Positions 51,374 through 62,644 are shown, numbered from the stretch's first letter. The stretch is DNA of 64,000 nucleotides from Myxococcus qinghaiensis (GCF_024198215.1 NZ_JAKCFA010000028.1:62001-126000), one strand, 5' to 3'. Notes: generated from the letters alone by a model not told the origin. Translations and numbers: made by a program.

Positions 51374-52691
51374 GGTCCACCCCCAGCCCCACGGAAGCGA
51401 AGGCGCCAGGCCTCAGCGTCCCTTCCGCCGTCGGGAACAGCAGCGTGCCCCCCTGCCCCACCGCGTACAGCGTCCCTCCCAAGAAGCGCCACCGCGCCTC
51501 GCCCGAGACGAGGTAGCGCGCTCCTGGCTGGCCCGCGCCCACCGCCAACCCACCCACCGCCACGGTGAGGTTCCGGCGGAAAGCCTGCACCTCCAGCCGG
51601 CCGTCTGCGTCCACCCGGCCCCAGCCGAAAACCTCGGCTCCCATCGTCAGACGGAAGTGGCGCTGCCCCAACACCCCCAAGCCCTCCGCGTCCCAGTCGA
51701 TAATCACCTCGCCGTGGGCCGAGTACCCGTCCGGAAAGGGCGCGTCCGCCTGCGACAGGGCAGCCGGCCCCGCCACCTGGAAGCGGGCCAACTCGTAGTC
51801 CGGGCCGAAGGCGCCCTGACGGAAGCCTCCGCGCTGGCTGCGCCCCTCCAGCCGCACTCGCAGGTCCATCCTCGAGGACATGTACTCCGCGCCCAGTCCC
51901 GCTACCGCGCCCCACGCACCGTCGTCGCCAGGGCGCCCTCCCCAACCCCCATTCGCCTGCAGCTCGAAGCCGCCTTCGTCGCTTCTGCGCCGGACGAGAA
52001 TGGCCGTCCCGTCCACATGGACCAGCGTCACGGGCTCCAACGTCCCTCCGGCCTTCCCCCAGTCATGCACCGCCGACAGCGACACCATGTATTGAAACGG
52101 ATGCGGAGCCGGGCCGAAGAGGAGGTGCCGCATGTCCAGGGCGACTTCCGCCCCCATCAGCCGCGCGCCCAGCACATCCGAGGCGAAGGCCTCCACGTAC
52201 AAGGGCCTCAACATGCCTGTCACCACCACTCCGGCGGGGTGGTAGTCCGGGTTGCCCCGGTTGTTGTAGCGGCGCACCAGGTGCCCGGACAGCAGCGTGT
52301 AGGACTCCAGCGCGCCCGCCCATAGGAAGTTCGGTGCATCGCCTCCCACCGTCAGCGTTTGCAGCCATTGGCCCCAGTCGGACCGCGTGTCCCAGTCCTC
52401 CTTCCGCACCAGGCTGGCGCCCTCTCCTCCGCCCCACATGCGCAGCCGTACCGGGGCGCCCAGGCCAAGGTGGACCACTCCTGGCCTGGCCACCACCCAG
52501 CTCGGCTCCACTTGCAGAAAGCCTTCGCCCCTCCCGGCCCCACGACGGGGCAGCAACGTCCACGTCGTGGTCTCCAGGCTCAGCCGGTTCAGCCATTGAG
52601 AGTCCGAGCCGGACGTGGCTGGTTTCTCAGCCAACCCCACTCCAGGGAAGAGCAACAGAAACACGACGGTCCAGCTCCGACGCATGAACAT
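51363..52691 (-). CDS. Probable outer-membrane beta-barrel protein of the toxin operon
   Basis: A 442-aa protein starting at ATG 52691, with GGAGG 5 nt upstream; ATG 52685 is an alternative. A Sec signal peptide (RRSWTVVFLLLFPGVGLAE) is followed by alternating hydrophobic/polar strands ending with aromatic or aliphatic residues (VHLGLGAPVRLRMWG, FRLTMGAEVFGWGRVD, ARYLVSGEARWRFLGGTLYAV, AFASVGLGVDHAR). That is the signature of a transmembrane barrel; the final strand ends in a basic residue rather than Phe. It is translationally coupled to the toxin (11-nt overlap), so it may be the exporter, receptor or accessory protein for it. No named family recognised. Confidence 0.65.
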   Translation of the reverse strand: MFMRRSWTVVFLLLFPGVGLAEKPATSGSDSQWLNRLSLETTTWTLLPRRGAGRGEGFLQVEPSWVVARPGVVHLGLGAPVRLRMWGGGEGASLVRKEDWDTRSDWGQWLQTLTVGGDAPNFLWAGALESYTLLSGHLVRRYNNRGNPDYHPAGVVVTGMLRPLYVEAFASDVLGARLMGAEVALDMRHLLFGPAPHPFQYMVSLSAVHDWGKAGGTLEPVTLVHVDGTAILVRRRSDEGGFELQANGGWGGRPGDDGAWGAVAGLGAEYMSSRMDLRVRLEGRSQRGGFRQGAFGPDYELARFQVAGPAALSQADAPFPDGYSAHGEVIIDWDAEGLGVLGQRHFRLTMGAEVFGWGRVDADGRLEVQAFRRNLTVAVGGLAVGAGQPGARYLVSGEARWRFLGGTLYAVGQGGTLLFPTAEGTLRPGAFASVGLGVDHAR

Positions 52692-52888
52692 CGACGCCTC
52701 CCGAGAAGCTCCCGACCGGGGCCTCAAAGGACAGATGTTCCCCGTTCGGTCCGACAGGATGCCGGGCCACGGGCGCATGCGATGGTCACCCAAACGAAAG
52801 GCCCCCCAGCAGCCGCTGGAGAGCCTTCATGGGACGACGCGGACCAGCGTTGGGCTCCCTCACAACACCCGGAGCCCCACCTTCGGCC

Positions 52889-53983
52889 CTACTCCTCGAC
52901 TTCCGTCTCCGTCCACTCCTGGTGGTTGAGGTTCGGGTCGCGGTTCGGGTTGTAGTTCGGGTCCTTCGACGGCACGTACTGGCCATTCCCATTCATCCAG
53001 TACTGATTCGCGCCCGACTCCACCTGGTGGCGCTTGCCATCCTTGGGGTTGCGGACCGTCTCCTCGTCCTTGATGTAGTTCATGAACCGGTGGTGGTTCC
53101 GGTCCGAAGCCGCGTTGCTGTTCGCGTAGTTCGAGGCGATGGCCTGGTTGATGGCGTCGTTCTTCTCATGGAAGGCGCGCTGCTGCGCCTCGAAGGCCGC
53201 CTTGTTCGCCTGCATGCGCTGGTTGTGCGCCGCCCAGCTCGCGCGCTCCCGCGCCATCTCGTTCTGGTTGTACGCCTGGACGTACTCGGGATTGTAGCGG
53301 GTGTTCGCCAGGGCGTTGAGGACGACCTCCTTGCTCTCCTCGTACCGCTCCTTCGGAGCATCCAGCGCATGGCTGTAGTAGCTCCAGTTCACCATGTTGC
53401 CCATGTCCGTCGCCGTCAGGTGGGTGACCATCATGTACGGGGCGCCGTTCTTGTCGGCCCACTCCGTCACCTTCGCGAGGAAGAGCTGCCGCATCGGACC
53501 GACCTTGTAGAGCAGGTCCGAGAAGCTCTTGTCGGAGGCGGCGATGGGCGGAGCGTCGTACTGCTTCACCAGCTTCGCGCCGTCCTTCTTCGCAATCGGC
53601 ACCAGGTCCTGCTGGATGACCTGCTCGATGGAGTGGAAGGGCCGCATCGCCTGGCCGCTCCGCGCGTACACCTGCTGCATCATCGGGTCCCCGGAGAACA
53701 TGAACGTCTTCAGCGGCAGCATGTAGACATTCACGTTGCCCGGGCCGCTCATCGCCGCCCTGCCGTTGTTGACAATCCAGTTGTCCGGGAGCGGCATCAT
53801 CGCCATCTCCATGAACTTGTCGTCGAACAACTTGTGGGGAACGAGCTTGCCGTTCGGAGGGACCTTCATCTTGACCTCGGCCTCGGGTGAGTCGGCTTTC
53901 GGGGAATCGCCAGCGGCCTTGTTCTCGCGACAGGCCAGCGCCAGCACGCACGAAGCCACGAGAGGAATCAGGAGAGATTTCAT
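52889..53983 (-). CDS. Asn/Gln-rich lipoprotein of unknown function
   Basis: A 364-aa lipoprotein with lipobox LALAC (Cys18). After an acidic linker the region 35-210 is alpha/beta with repeated Met residues. Residues 230-300 form a long helix rich in Asn, Gln, Ala and Arg (NEMARERASWAAHNQRMQAN). The tail is Asn/Pro rich (SKDPNYNPNRDPNLN) and ends acidic. I recognise no family. It lies 197 nt upstream of the barrel-toxin-immunity operon on the same strand, but the gap and its different character argue for a separate unit. Likely anchored in the periplasm or outer membrane. Confidence 0.7.
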   Translation of the reverse strand: MKSLLIPLVASCVLALACRENKAAGDSPKADSPEAEVKMKVPPNGKLVPHKLFDDKFMEMAMMPLPDNWIVNNGRAAMSGPGNVNVYMLPLKTFMFSGDPMMQQVYARSGQAMRPFHSIEQVIQQDLVPIAKKDGAKLVKQYDAPPIAASDKSFSDLLYKVGPMRQLFLAKVTEWADKNGAPYMMVTHLTATDMGNMVNWSYYSHALDAPKERYEESKEVVLNALANTRYNPEYVQAYNQNEMARERASWAAHNQRMQANKAAFEAQQRAFHEKNDAINQAIASNYANSNAASDRNHHRFMNYIKDEETVRNPKDGKRHQVESGANQYWMNGNGQYVPSKDPNYNPNRDPNLNHQEWTETEVEE

Positions 53984-54148
53984 CGATGTCCCGGTTGTCC
54001 GCCTAGGCGCCCAAAACTAACAGAGGACCGCCCGGCCTCGAAAGCGCCCGCCACCCCGCCACGTGACAGGGCGGAGAGGGGTGTCTGACATCACTCAGGG
54101 GCGTGCCTACCGTGAAACACGAAGCCACGTGAACCAGGAGGGGACGTC

Positions 54149-54856
54149 ATGATTCAGGCGAGCAGACCAAGGGTCCTGGGAGGAGTCCTCGCGGCCCTCC
54201 TGCTGGGAGGCGGCTGTAGCTCCAGCCACTCCCACAAGAAGGTGGAGACCGCGAAGGTGGAGGACTCGTGGATGGCGAGGGTGCCCTCCGACCAGATGGA
54301 CGACGTGCGTCAGGCACAGCTCGTCGTGAGCACGGCGGAGGAACACCAGAAGCGCGCGCAGGTGTCCCTGGAGGACGGCAAGCGAGACCTGCAGGTGGCC
54401 CAGGAGCGACAGAAGGCCGCGGAGGCCCGCCAGCAGGCCTCGGTGGATGCGCTGTCCGCGGCCCAGGAGACAGGGCGGGCCGATGATATCGACCTGGCAC
54501 AGAACGACCTGGCGCAGGCCAACACGGAGGTGGCCGCCGCGAAGGCGGAGACGGCCCTGCGCGAGAAGACCGTCACCACGCGCGAGTCGATTGAGAAGGC
54601 GCGTGAGAGCGAGCTCAAGGTCGCCGAAGCGGAGCTGGCGCAGACTCGCTTCCTCACCCTCCAGCGCACCGGCGACGTCCGAGCCCAGGAGGTGGATGGC
54701 GACGAGCTCGCGCGGAATCTGGAGGAGGCACGCGCCAAGGCCCGGTCCGACGCGGAGCAGGTGGACGCGAACATCAACGAGCAGCAGCAGGCCCAGGCCA
54801 CGTGGGAGAAGCTCGACGCGCAGACCCAGGCCTACGGCGGCAGCGGCGAGCCGTAG
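54149..54856 (+). CDS. Coiled-coil lipoprotein
   Basis: A 235-aa lipoprotein behind AGGAGGGG. Lipobox LLGGGC (Cys23), then a short His/Lys linker. Residues 50-225 are an almost uninterrupted, Ala/Glu/Gln-rich coiled coil (QKAAEARQQASVDALSAAQE; AEAELAQTRFLTLQRTGD). The size and layout recall small periplasmic lipoproteins that tether or space envelope layers (SlyB/Lpp-like only in logic, not in sequence) or adaptor-like hairpins. It is divergent from the Asn/Gln-rich lipoprotein at 52889. No catalytic motif. Function unknown. Confidence 0.8.
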   Translation: MIQASRPRVLGGVLAALLLGGGCSSSHSHKKVETAKVEDSWMARVPSDQMDDVRQAQLVVSTAEEHQKRAQVSLEDGKRDLQVAQERQKAAEARQQASVDALSAAQETGRADDIDLAQNDLAQANTEVAAAKAETALREKTVTTRESIEKARESELKVAEAELAQTRFLTLQRTGDVRAQEVDGDELARNLEEARAKARSDAEQVDANINEQQQAQATWEKLDAQTQAYGGSGEP

Positions 54857-54949
54857 CGCGGTGAGTCAGGCGCCGCGCGGACAACAGTGGTCGCCGCGCG
54901 CGGGGATGCCGTAGAACGGGCGGGACACCATCCAGGAGCGCCCGCCCGC

Positions 54950-56293
54950 GTGGAGACCCTCGTTCGCATCGCCGAAGCCCTCGGCCGCTTCTCCGCGCGC
55001 TTCGTGCCCAGCGCGTTCTCCATCGCCGTCCTGCTGAGCCTGCTCACCATGGGGCTCGCCATGGGCTGGGCGGACGCGCCGGCGCCCAAGGTGCTGGACG
55101 CGTGGGGTGGTGGCTTCTGGGAGCTGCTCACCTTCTCCATGCAGATGGCGCTGGTGATGTTCACCGGCTACCTGCTGGCGCTCACCACGCCCGTGCGCGC
55201 GCTCCTGGAGAAGGTCTCTGGCCTGGCGCGCACGCCGCGCGGCGCGGTGGCGCTGATGGCCTTCGTCTCCATGGCGCTGGCGTACATCAACTGGGGCCTG
55301 TCCCTGGTCGCCAGCGCCATGCTGGTGCGCTACGTCGCGCGGCGAAGGCCGGACGTGGACTACCGGCTGCTCGTCGCCTGCGCGTACTTCGGCCTGGGCG
55401 CCACGTGGCACGCGGGCCTGTCCGCCTCCGCGCCGCTGCTCGTCGCCACGCCGGGCCACTTCCTGGAGAAGAGCATCGGCCTCATCCCCATCGACCGGAC
55501 GCTCTTCTCCCCCTTCAACATCGTGCTCACCGTGTCCGTCGTCGCGGGACTCACGCTGCTCGCGTGGGCGCTGCATCCCAGCCCGGAGCACGTGGTGCGC
55601 GTGGACCCGGCCGTGCTGGAGAAGCTGGGAGACTTCGTCCCGCCCGAGCGCCCCGCGGAGAAGAGCCTGGCCATCTGGCTGGACCACGCGCGACTGCTCA
55701 ATGTCATCTTCGGCGTGCTGGGCCTGCTGTGGCTGGGGCGCTACCTGTGGCTCAACGGCGGCTGGCGCGCGCTCAACCTCAACGTGGTCAACTTCACCTT
55801 CCTGGTGCTCGCGGTGCTGCTGCACGGCACGCCCGCGCGGCTCATCAAGGCGGCGGAGGAGGCCGGGAGCGTGCTGCACGGCATCGTCCTCCAGTTCCCG
55901 CTCTATGCGGGCATCTACGGCATCTTCAAGACGACGGGCCTGACGGACCGCATCGGCGAGCTGTTCGTGTCGCTGTCCACGAAGGAGACGTTCCCCGCCA
56001 TCGTCTATCTCTACAGCGGCGTGGTGAACTACTTCGTCCCCTCGGGCGGCTCCAAGTGGGCCATCGAGGCGCCCTACCTCCTCGACGCGGCAAGTCGACT
56101 GGGCGTCGCGCCGGAGAAGGTCGTCCTCGCCTATGCCTGGGGCGACATGGCCACCGACCTCATCCAGCCCTTCTGGGCGCTGCCGCTGCTGGCCGTCGCG
56201 CGGCTCGAGTTCAAGGACATCCTCGGCTTCCTCCTGGTGGCCTTCCTCGTGTACCTGCCGCTGGTGACGCTGGCCTTCTTCCTGCTCGGGTGA
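54950..56293 (+). CDS. Short-chain fatty acid transporter (AtoE/TIGR00366 family)
   Basis: A 447-aa membrane protein from a GTG at 54950, with GGAG 11 nt upstream; a GTG at 54887 is less likely. About 11-12 helices. Family-like segments include FVPSAFSIAVLLSLLTMGLAMGW at the N-terminus, TPRGAVALMAFVSMALAYINWG, VACAYFGLGATWHAGLSASAPLL, and YLYSGVVNYFVPSGGSKWAIEAP. AtoE imports short-chain fatty acids such as butyrate or acetoacetate using the ion gradient. No ato catabolic genes are adjacent. It is followed by a small secreted protein after 93 nt. Confidence 0.87.
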   Translation: METLVRIAEALGRFSARFVPSAFSIAVLLSLLTMGLAMGWADAPAPKVLDAWGGGFWELLTFSMQMALVMFTGYLLALTTPVRALLEKVSGLARTPRGAVALMAFVSMALAYINWGLSLVASAMLVRYVARRRPDVDYRLLVACAYFGLGATWHAGLSASAPLLVATPGHFLEKSIGLIPIDRTLFSPFNIVLTVSVVAGLTLLAWALHPSPEHVVRVDPAVLEKLGDFVPPERPAEKSLAIWLDHARLLNVIFGVLGLLWLGRYLWLNGGWRALNLNVVNFTFLVLAVLLHGTPARLIKAAEEAGSVLHGIVLQFPLYAGIYGIFKTTGLTDRIGELFVSLSTKETFPAIVYLYSGVVNYFVPSGGSKWAIEAPYLLDAASRLGVAPEKVVLAYAWGDMATDLIQPFWALPLLAVARLEFKDILGFLLVAFLVYLPLVTLAFFLLG

Positions 56294-56386
56294 GGCTGGC
56301 AGAAGGCCCCTCCTTTCGTGCTACACAGGCCCCTGGGCGGGCCGGGGAAGGCCCGCCGAACTCACCCAACGAGGGGACCCCGAGAC

Positions 56387-56896
56387 ATGAAGAAGCTTCT
56401 GACGCGGAGCATGGTGTGCGCGGTGCTGGGGATGTCGTCGATGGCCTTGGCGCAGGACGCGGCGCCGGAGGCTCCGGCCAAGGAGTCCGCGAAGGCGCCG
56501 AGCGCCGACGCCGTGCGCGACACCTGGAACTATTTCTACAAGGGTCAGGGACAGGGTCCCGTGCTGGTGGAGGCCAAGCTCTGCACGGAGGTGGCCAAGG
56601 ACGGCCCCAACAAGTACGAGTGCACCGCCGAGGTGGGCGCCGAGGGCGTCAAGGCGAACACCACGGTGATGCTGTGGCAGGCCTACCTGGTGCCCCAGGG
56701 CGACTCCGTCGAGGACGTCATGGTGCAGACCAAGCAGGGCAACGTGGTCCGCGAGACGAAGGACGTGAAGCTCAAGGGCGACGGCTGGCGCGCGCGGCAG
56801 TGGACGGGCGTACGGCTGAACAAGCCGGGCACCTGGAGCATCACGGTGATGCGCGGCGACCAGGTCCTCAAGGAGCTGCAGGTCAAGGTGAACTAG
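56387..56896 (+). CDS. Small exported beta-rich protein of unknown function
   Basis: A 169-aa protein from the ATG at 56387, preceded by GAGGGGA. A signal peptide (MKKLLTRSMVCAVLGMSSMALAQ) is followed by an Ala/Pro/Lys linker. The globular part (about 45-169) has alternating strand character and two Cys (LCTEVAKDGPNKYECTAEV), probably disulphide-bonded. It ends KPGTWSITVMRGDQVLKEL, like an immunoglobulin-type strand pair. I recognise no family. A strong hairpin terminator follows at 56934, so this gene ends its transcript. Confidence 0.75.
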   Translation: MKKLLTRSMVCAVLGMSSMALAQDAAPEAPAKESAKAPSADAVRDTWNYFYKGQGQGPVLVEAKLCTEVAKDGPNKYECTAEVGAEGVKANTTVMLWQAYLVPQGDSVEDVMVQTKQGNVVRETKDVKLKGDGWRARQWTGVRLNKPGTWSITVMRGDQVLKELQVKVN

Positions 56897-56933
56897 TCCC
56901 CGCCGGGCCCGGATGGGCCTGACACGAAGCACG

Positions 56934-56982
56934 CGACGCCCGCCGGTGGCCAGCAGTGGCCCCGAGCGGGCGTCGGTGTTTT
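56934..56982 (+). terminator. Nested hairpin terminator
   Basis: Outer 10-bp stem CGACGCCCGC (56934-56943) pairs with 56966-56975. The loop holds an inner perfect 5-bp stem (GGCCA/TGGCC) around GCAG. A short U-rich run (GTGTTTT) follows to 56982. It lies 38 nt after the small exported protein gene. Good candidate for intrinsic termination. Confidence 0.75.
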
Positions 56983-57229
56983 CAGCGTCCGTCGTCTTCA
57001 GACCGAGCCATCGGAATCGCCAGCGACGGCTGCTCCGGCGCCTGGGCCGCCCACGCCCACGCTCCGGGAGGCTCCTTGGACGCCGTGCTGGATTCAACGC
57101 AACACAAGGTGCCTGAATGGACAGACATGCGATGACTCCACTTCGTCAACTCCACGACAGGCCCCCGTCACACCGGAGATGACACCCAATCCGTCGCCCC
57201 CCCGTGTTCTTCATCGAATCGTGATGTTC

Positions 57230-57304
57230 CATCCGACCCGCGCTCCGGATGTGCGCGAGGCCGAAAACTCGGGCCTCGCGCACATCCGGAGCGCGGGTCG
57301 GATG
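57230..57304. repeat. 33-bp perfect inverted repeat with 9-nt spacer
   Basis: Arms 57230-57262 and 57272-57304 are exact reverse complements (left arm begins CATCCGACCCGCGC and ends GCGAGGCC). The spacer GAAAACTCG can itself pair partly. The structure would form an extremely stable hairpin in RNA or a cruciform in DNA. There is no U-tract and no transposase, so it is neither a simple intrinsic terminator nor an insertion sequence. It could be a REP/BIME-like or other small repeated element. Confidence 0.85.
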
Positions 57305-57333
57305 TGCGCGAGGCCGAAAACTCGGGCCTCGCG
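57246..57333. repeat. 35-bp direct repeat, two copies 53 bp apart
   Basis: Positions 57246-57280 and 57299-57333 are identical over 35 bp (start CGGATGTGCGCGAGG, end CTCGGGCCTCGCG). Each copy contains its own 8-bp hairpin GCGAGGCC/GGCCTCGC. The first copy lies inside the large palindrome; the second follows it directly. Half-site plus full-site layout suggests the element arose by duplication of one hairpin unit. Confidence 0.85.
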
Positions 57334-57643
57334 GCGCCTGTCACCCCCATGACAGATGAGGGCCGCGCGCCACGCCCACCCGCCCGCCTGCTCCTCCCTG
57401 GAGTGCTACGGGCCTGTCTGCCTTCCGGCCGGGCGCGTCGTTTTTCCTCTCGTGTTGGCTGGTAGACAGGGATTTTTTCAGGAGAGCGGACACATTTCTT
57501 GCCCTCCAGGCCTGGGTCCCCATCGCGCCCAGAGGGAAGCGCCTCCAGGAAACAGGGCTGGCAATCGCCTTGCAGAAGCATCCCCCCGGTTGAAGGGCAG
57601 GGGGTCGTCGGGGGCGGGTGGCGGGGGAGAGGTCGGGGCGGTC

Positions 57644-59035
57644 ATGGTGGGGTGGCGGTGGGTGAGCGTGGTGTGTCTGGTGGGTCCTCTCCTCGTGGCG
57701 TGCGGGGAGCAGGCTCTGGCGGCCCCACGTGCTCCGGGCTTGAGGGTGGTGAGGGCGGCGGGGGCGGAGGGTCGTGGCGAGGGCGAGGGGGCAGTGGCGT
57801 GGTCTTTCCCGTTGGCGAGCGGGGACAGCGAAGCGCCACATGCGGTGGTAGCCCCCGACGGGGACGTTCTCGTCGCGGCGACATACCGAGAGCCTATGGA
57901 CGTGGGGGGCGGCCCCCTGCCTTTCAACCAGGGTGTTGCGAAGGCTCATTTGATGGTGGCGCGCTTCTCCCCGGACGGGGCCCTGCGCTGGGCGCATGGG
58001 CTGCTTCCGGGTGAGGGCTCGTCCGCCGCGCGCGTGGGCGGACTCATCATTGATACGCAGGGCAAGCTCTGGCTGGGCGGCGCCACATCAGGCTCCCAGT
58101 GGGGCGACGTGCGCCTGCCGGACGGTCCCTTCATCGCGCGACTGTCGGCCGACGGCGCCGTCGAGCACGTGAAGGGCTTCGCCGGAGAGGGCACGCTCAC
58201 CGTGCACGCTGTCGCCCGGGACGACGCGGGCGTGGTGGTGGTGGGTGACTTCTCCGGAGCCCGCGACTTCGGCGACGCCGTGCGCGAGCCGCCTGACGGC
58301 GAACGCGGCGCCTTCGTGGTGCGGCTGGGCCCGGATGCCCACACCCGCTGGAGCCGCGTCTGGTCCGCCGGGCCGCAGGGCCTGGTGACGGCGCGCGCGA
58401 CGGCGGTGGACGCCTTCGGCGGTATCTATATTGGAGGCGCGTACGCGGGCGCGGTGTGCTTCGGCGGGGGCTCGTTCCTCACCGTGCGCCAGCGCACCCC
58501 CTTCGTCCTCAAACTTCATCCGGATGGCACCCACGCGTGGAGCCGGGACTTCCGCGGCGCCACCGGCGCTGTCTCCGCGCTGGCGGTGGGCCCGGACCGC
58601 GTCTTCGTGGCGGGCTCCTTCTCCACCCGCTTCTACTTTCAGAACAAACCTCATGACGCGGGCGCCCATCACGGCTTCGTGGCGGCCTTCAACGCGGACG
58701 GCCACGAGCGCTGGGCGCGCTCCTTCGCCGCCACCGCCACGGCGCTCGCCACGGATGACGCGGGACAGCTCACGCTCACCGGCACCCATGACGGCGGTCT
58801 GGATTTGGACCCCAAGCCCTCTCCCGCCGGCCTCTATGTCGCCCGCCTCCTGCCTGAAAAGGGAGACTCCCTTTGGGTGCGAGGCTTCTCCAGCCCCCTC
58901 CCCCCGACAGCCCGCTCGGTGTCAGTGGATGGATCTGGCAATACCCTGGTCGCTGTCGCACTGCGGCGCGTCCAACCTGTGGGAACCCCTTACCCGCATC
59001 CCCAGGATGGCTTCCTTTTCCGTCTGAAGCCCTGA
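57644..59035 (+). CDS. Beta-propeller-like lipoprotein with SBBP/delta-60-type repeats
   Basis: A 463-aa lipoprotein from the ATG behind GGGGGAGAGG. Lipobox LLVAC (Cys20), a flexible Gly/Ala linker, then a series of 40-60-residue repeats: DGDVLVAATY, KAHLMVARFSPDGALRWAHGL, DTQGKLWLGGATSG, PFIARLSADGAVEHVKGF, GGIYIGGAYAG, and PFVLKLHPDGTHAWSRDF. The pattern (G.......W...F, then D..G.....G.) is that of SBBP or delta-60 propeller repeats, common in secreted myxobacterial proteins. Likely surface exposed and involved in binding; no catalytic residues identified. Confidence 0.82.
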   Translation: MVGWRWVSVVCLVGPLLVACGEQALAAPRAPGLRVVRAAGAEGRGEGEGAVAWSFPLASGDSEAPHAVVAPDGDVLVAATYREPMDVGGGPLPFNQGVAKAHLMVARFSPDGALRWAHGLLPGEGSSAARVGGLIIDTQGKLWLGGATSGSQWGDVRLPDGPFIARLSADGAVEHVKGFAGEGTLTVHAVARDDAGVVVVGDFSGARDFGDAVREPPDGERGAFVVRLGPDAHTRWSRVWSAGPQGLVTARATAVDAFGGIYIGGAYAGAVCFGGGSFLTVRQRTPFVLKLHPDGTHAWSRDFRGATGAVSALAVGPDRVFVAGSFSTRFYFQNKPHDAGAHHGFVAAFNADGHERWARSFAATATALATDDAGQLTLTGTHDGGLDLDPKPSPAGLYVARLLPEKGDSLWVRGFSSPLPPTARSVSVDGSGNTLVAVALRRVQPVGTPYPHPQDGFLFRLKP

Positions 59036-59325
59036 CATACACACACCACCTGACGGGTTGCGGGGCTCCCAGCTCCCCTGGCAGTTGGATCTGCTTGTGG
59101 ACAATCACACCCCGCAATTCGACTTTCAGCGCCTGTCCATGCTATTCGCGAGCCCGCCTTCAGGCGTGTGACGTTGCACCCTGAAGGGCGAGGCTGTGCT
59201 GAAGCGTCGGCGCGCGGCAACTTCGCTCGCAGGCGGCCAACCCCTCGACACCACTCCCTGTTCACTCCGGGGCGCGGCGTTGTGGGCCGCGCTTTGGACG
59301 AGCCTCTGTGAGGAGTTGCACCCCC

Positions 59326-61848
<2,523 letters not shown>

Positions 61849-61878
61849 GCCGACGCCTGGCGTTCGTGAAGTGATTGA

Positions 61879-61921
61879 AGCGGCGGGGTGCCTTCACGAA
61901 GGCCCCGCCGCTTTGCTTTTT
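61879..61921. terminator. Strong intrinsic terminator after hppA
   Basis: Left arm AGCGGCGGGG plus TGCCTTC (61879-61895) pairs with 61898-61912 (GAAGGC then CCCGCCGCT): about 15 bp with a small bulge, followed by TTTGCTTTTT to 61921. It lies 30 nt after the hppA stop and abuts the stop of the convergent membrane-protein gene, so it probably serves both. Confidence 0.85.
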
Positions 61922-62478
61922 CACGCGCCAATGCCTTCCGGGTCCGTGCGCAGCTCCCCGCCCAGGTGCATGCCCGTCTGGCAGCGGTAGTCCGTCACCA
62001 GCGCCACCGCCAGCGACGACAGCCCCAGCAGCACGTGCACCGTGGCGACGATGGGGCTCTTCCGGGCGTACCCCAGGACGAAGGGCGCCAGGACTGACGC
62101 CGTGCCATGGACGTAGTCGAAGATTTCGTGCGCCTCGATGGGGATGAGCCGGGCCAGGCTCAGCCGGGCGTCGGTGAACAGGGACACGCCAATGGCCGAC
62201 GCCCCCAGCACCCTCCCCGCGCGGCGCGCCCGCCTGTCCTTGGACAGCTGCCCGGCCACCAGCGCCGCCACGCCCCCTCGGTAGTCCAGCAGGGTGTGGA
62301 CCTCGGAGGGCACCCACCGGCGCAGGGGAAGTCGCTCGAGGAGCGGCCGGGAGAGGATGCCCGCCCGGGCGCTCGTGTCCGCGACGTGCCGCGCCATCCG
62401 GCGGAGGGCCGGCTCCCTTCGGGGTGGGACGGACGACACCGGGGGAAGGGTGGGAGTCGGGGGGCTGGGCACGGCCAT
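61921..62478 (-). CDS. Small polytopic membrane protein (SPW-repeat-like)
   Basis: A 185-aa protein starting at the ATG at 62478, with AAGGAG 7 nt upstream; longer frames to 62628 lack support. The N-terminal 55 residues are Pro/Arg rich and cytoplasmic. The rest has about four membrane helices (VHTLLDYRGGVAALVAGQLS; RVLGASAIGVSLFTDARLSL; IFDYVHGTASVLAPFVLGYA; TVHVLLGLSSLAVALVTDY). Two similar halves, each with a His-x(3-4)-Asp-Tyr entry to a helix pair (VHTLLDY, AHEIFDY), recall SPW-repeat proteins. Function unknown. Divergent from the cold-shock gene. Confidence 0.72.
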   Translation of the reverse strand: MAVPSPPTPTLPPVSSVPPRREPALRRMARHVADTSARAGILSRPLLERLPLRRWVPSEVHTLLDYRGGVAALVAGQLSKDRRARRAGRVLGASAIGVSLFTDARLSLARLIPIEAHEIFDYVHGTASVLAPFVLGYARKSPIVATVHVLLGLSSLAVALVTDYRCQTGMHLGGELRTDPEGIGA

Positions 62479-62644
62479 GGGACGCTCCTTTCCAAGGGAA
62501 GCCAAGGGCTTCCATGACGGTAGGCACGCGGCCGCCGGAGCGCGCGGCGCCTGTCCATGCCCTGGAAGCAGGAGTGGCTGCTGGCAAGCAGCCAAGGGGG
62601 CTTCCACTCGGACGGTGAGCCCGGGCAAACTATGTCCCGCCTTA

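Larger units (their letters stand above)
56983..57643. other. Long gene-less stretch containing a large palindrome
   Basis: About 660 nt after the terminator at 56934 and before the lipoprotein at 57644. It contains no supported gene; the plus frame open from 57356 is used only from 57644. Its outstanding content is a 33-bp perfect inverted repeat at 57230-57304 and a 35-bp direct repeat, listed separately. The segment 57083-57150 is less G+C rich. Confidence 0.55.

Noticed and set aside
57230..57333. Insertion sequence or intrinsic terminator
   Set aside because: There is no transposase frame, no target duplication and no U-tract; kept as an unexplained repeat instead.
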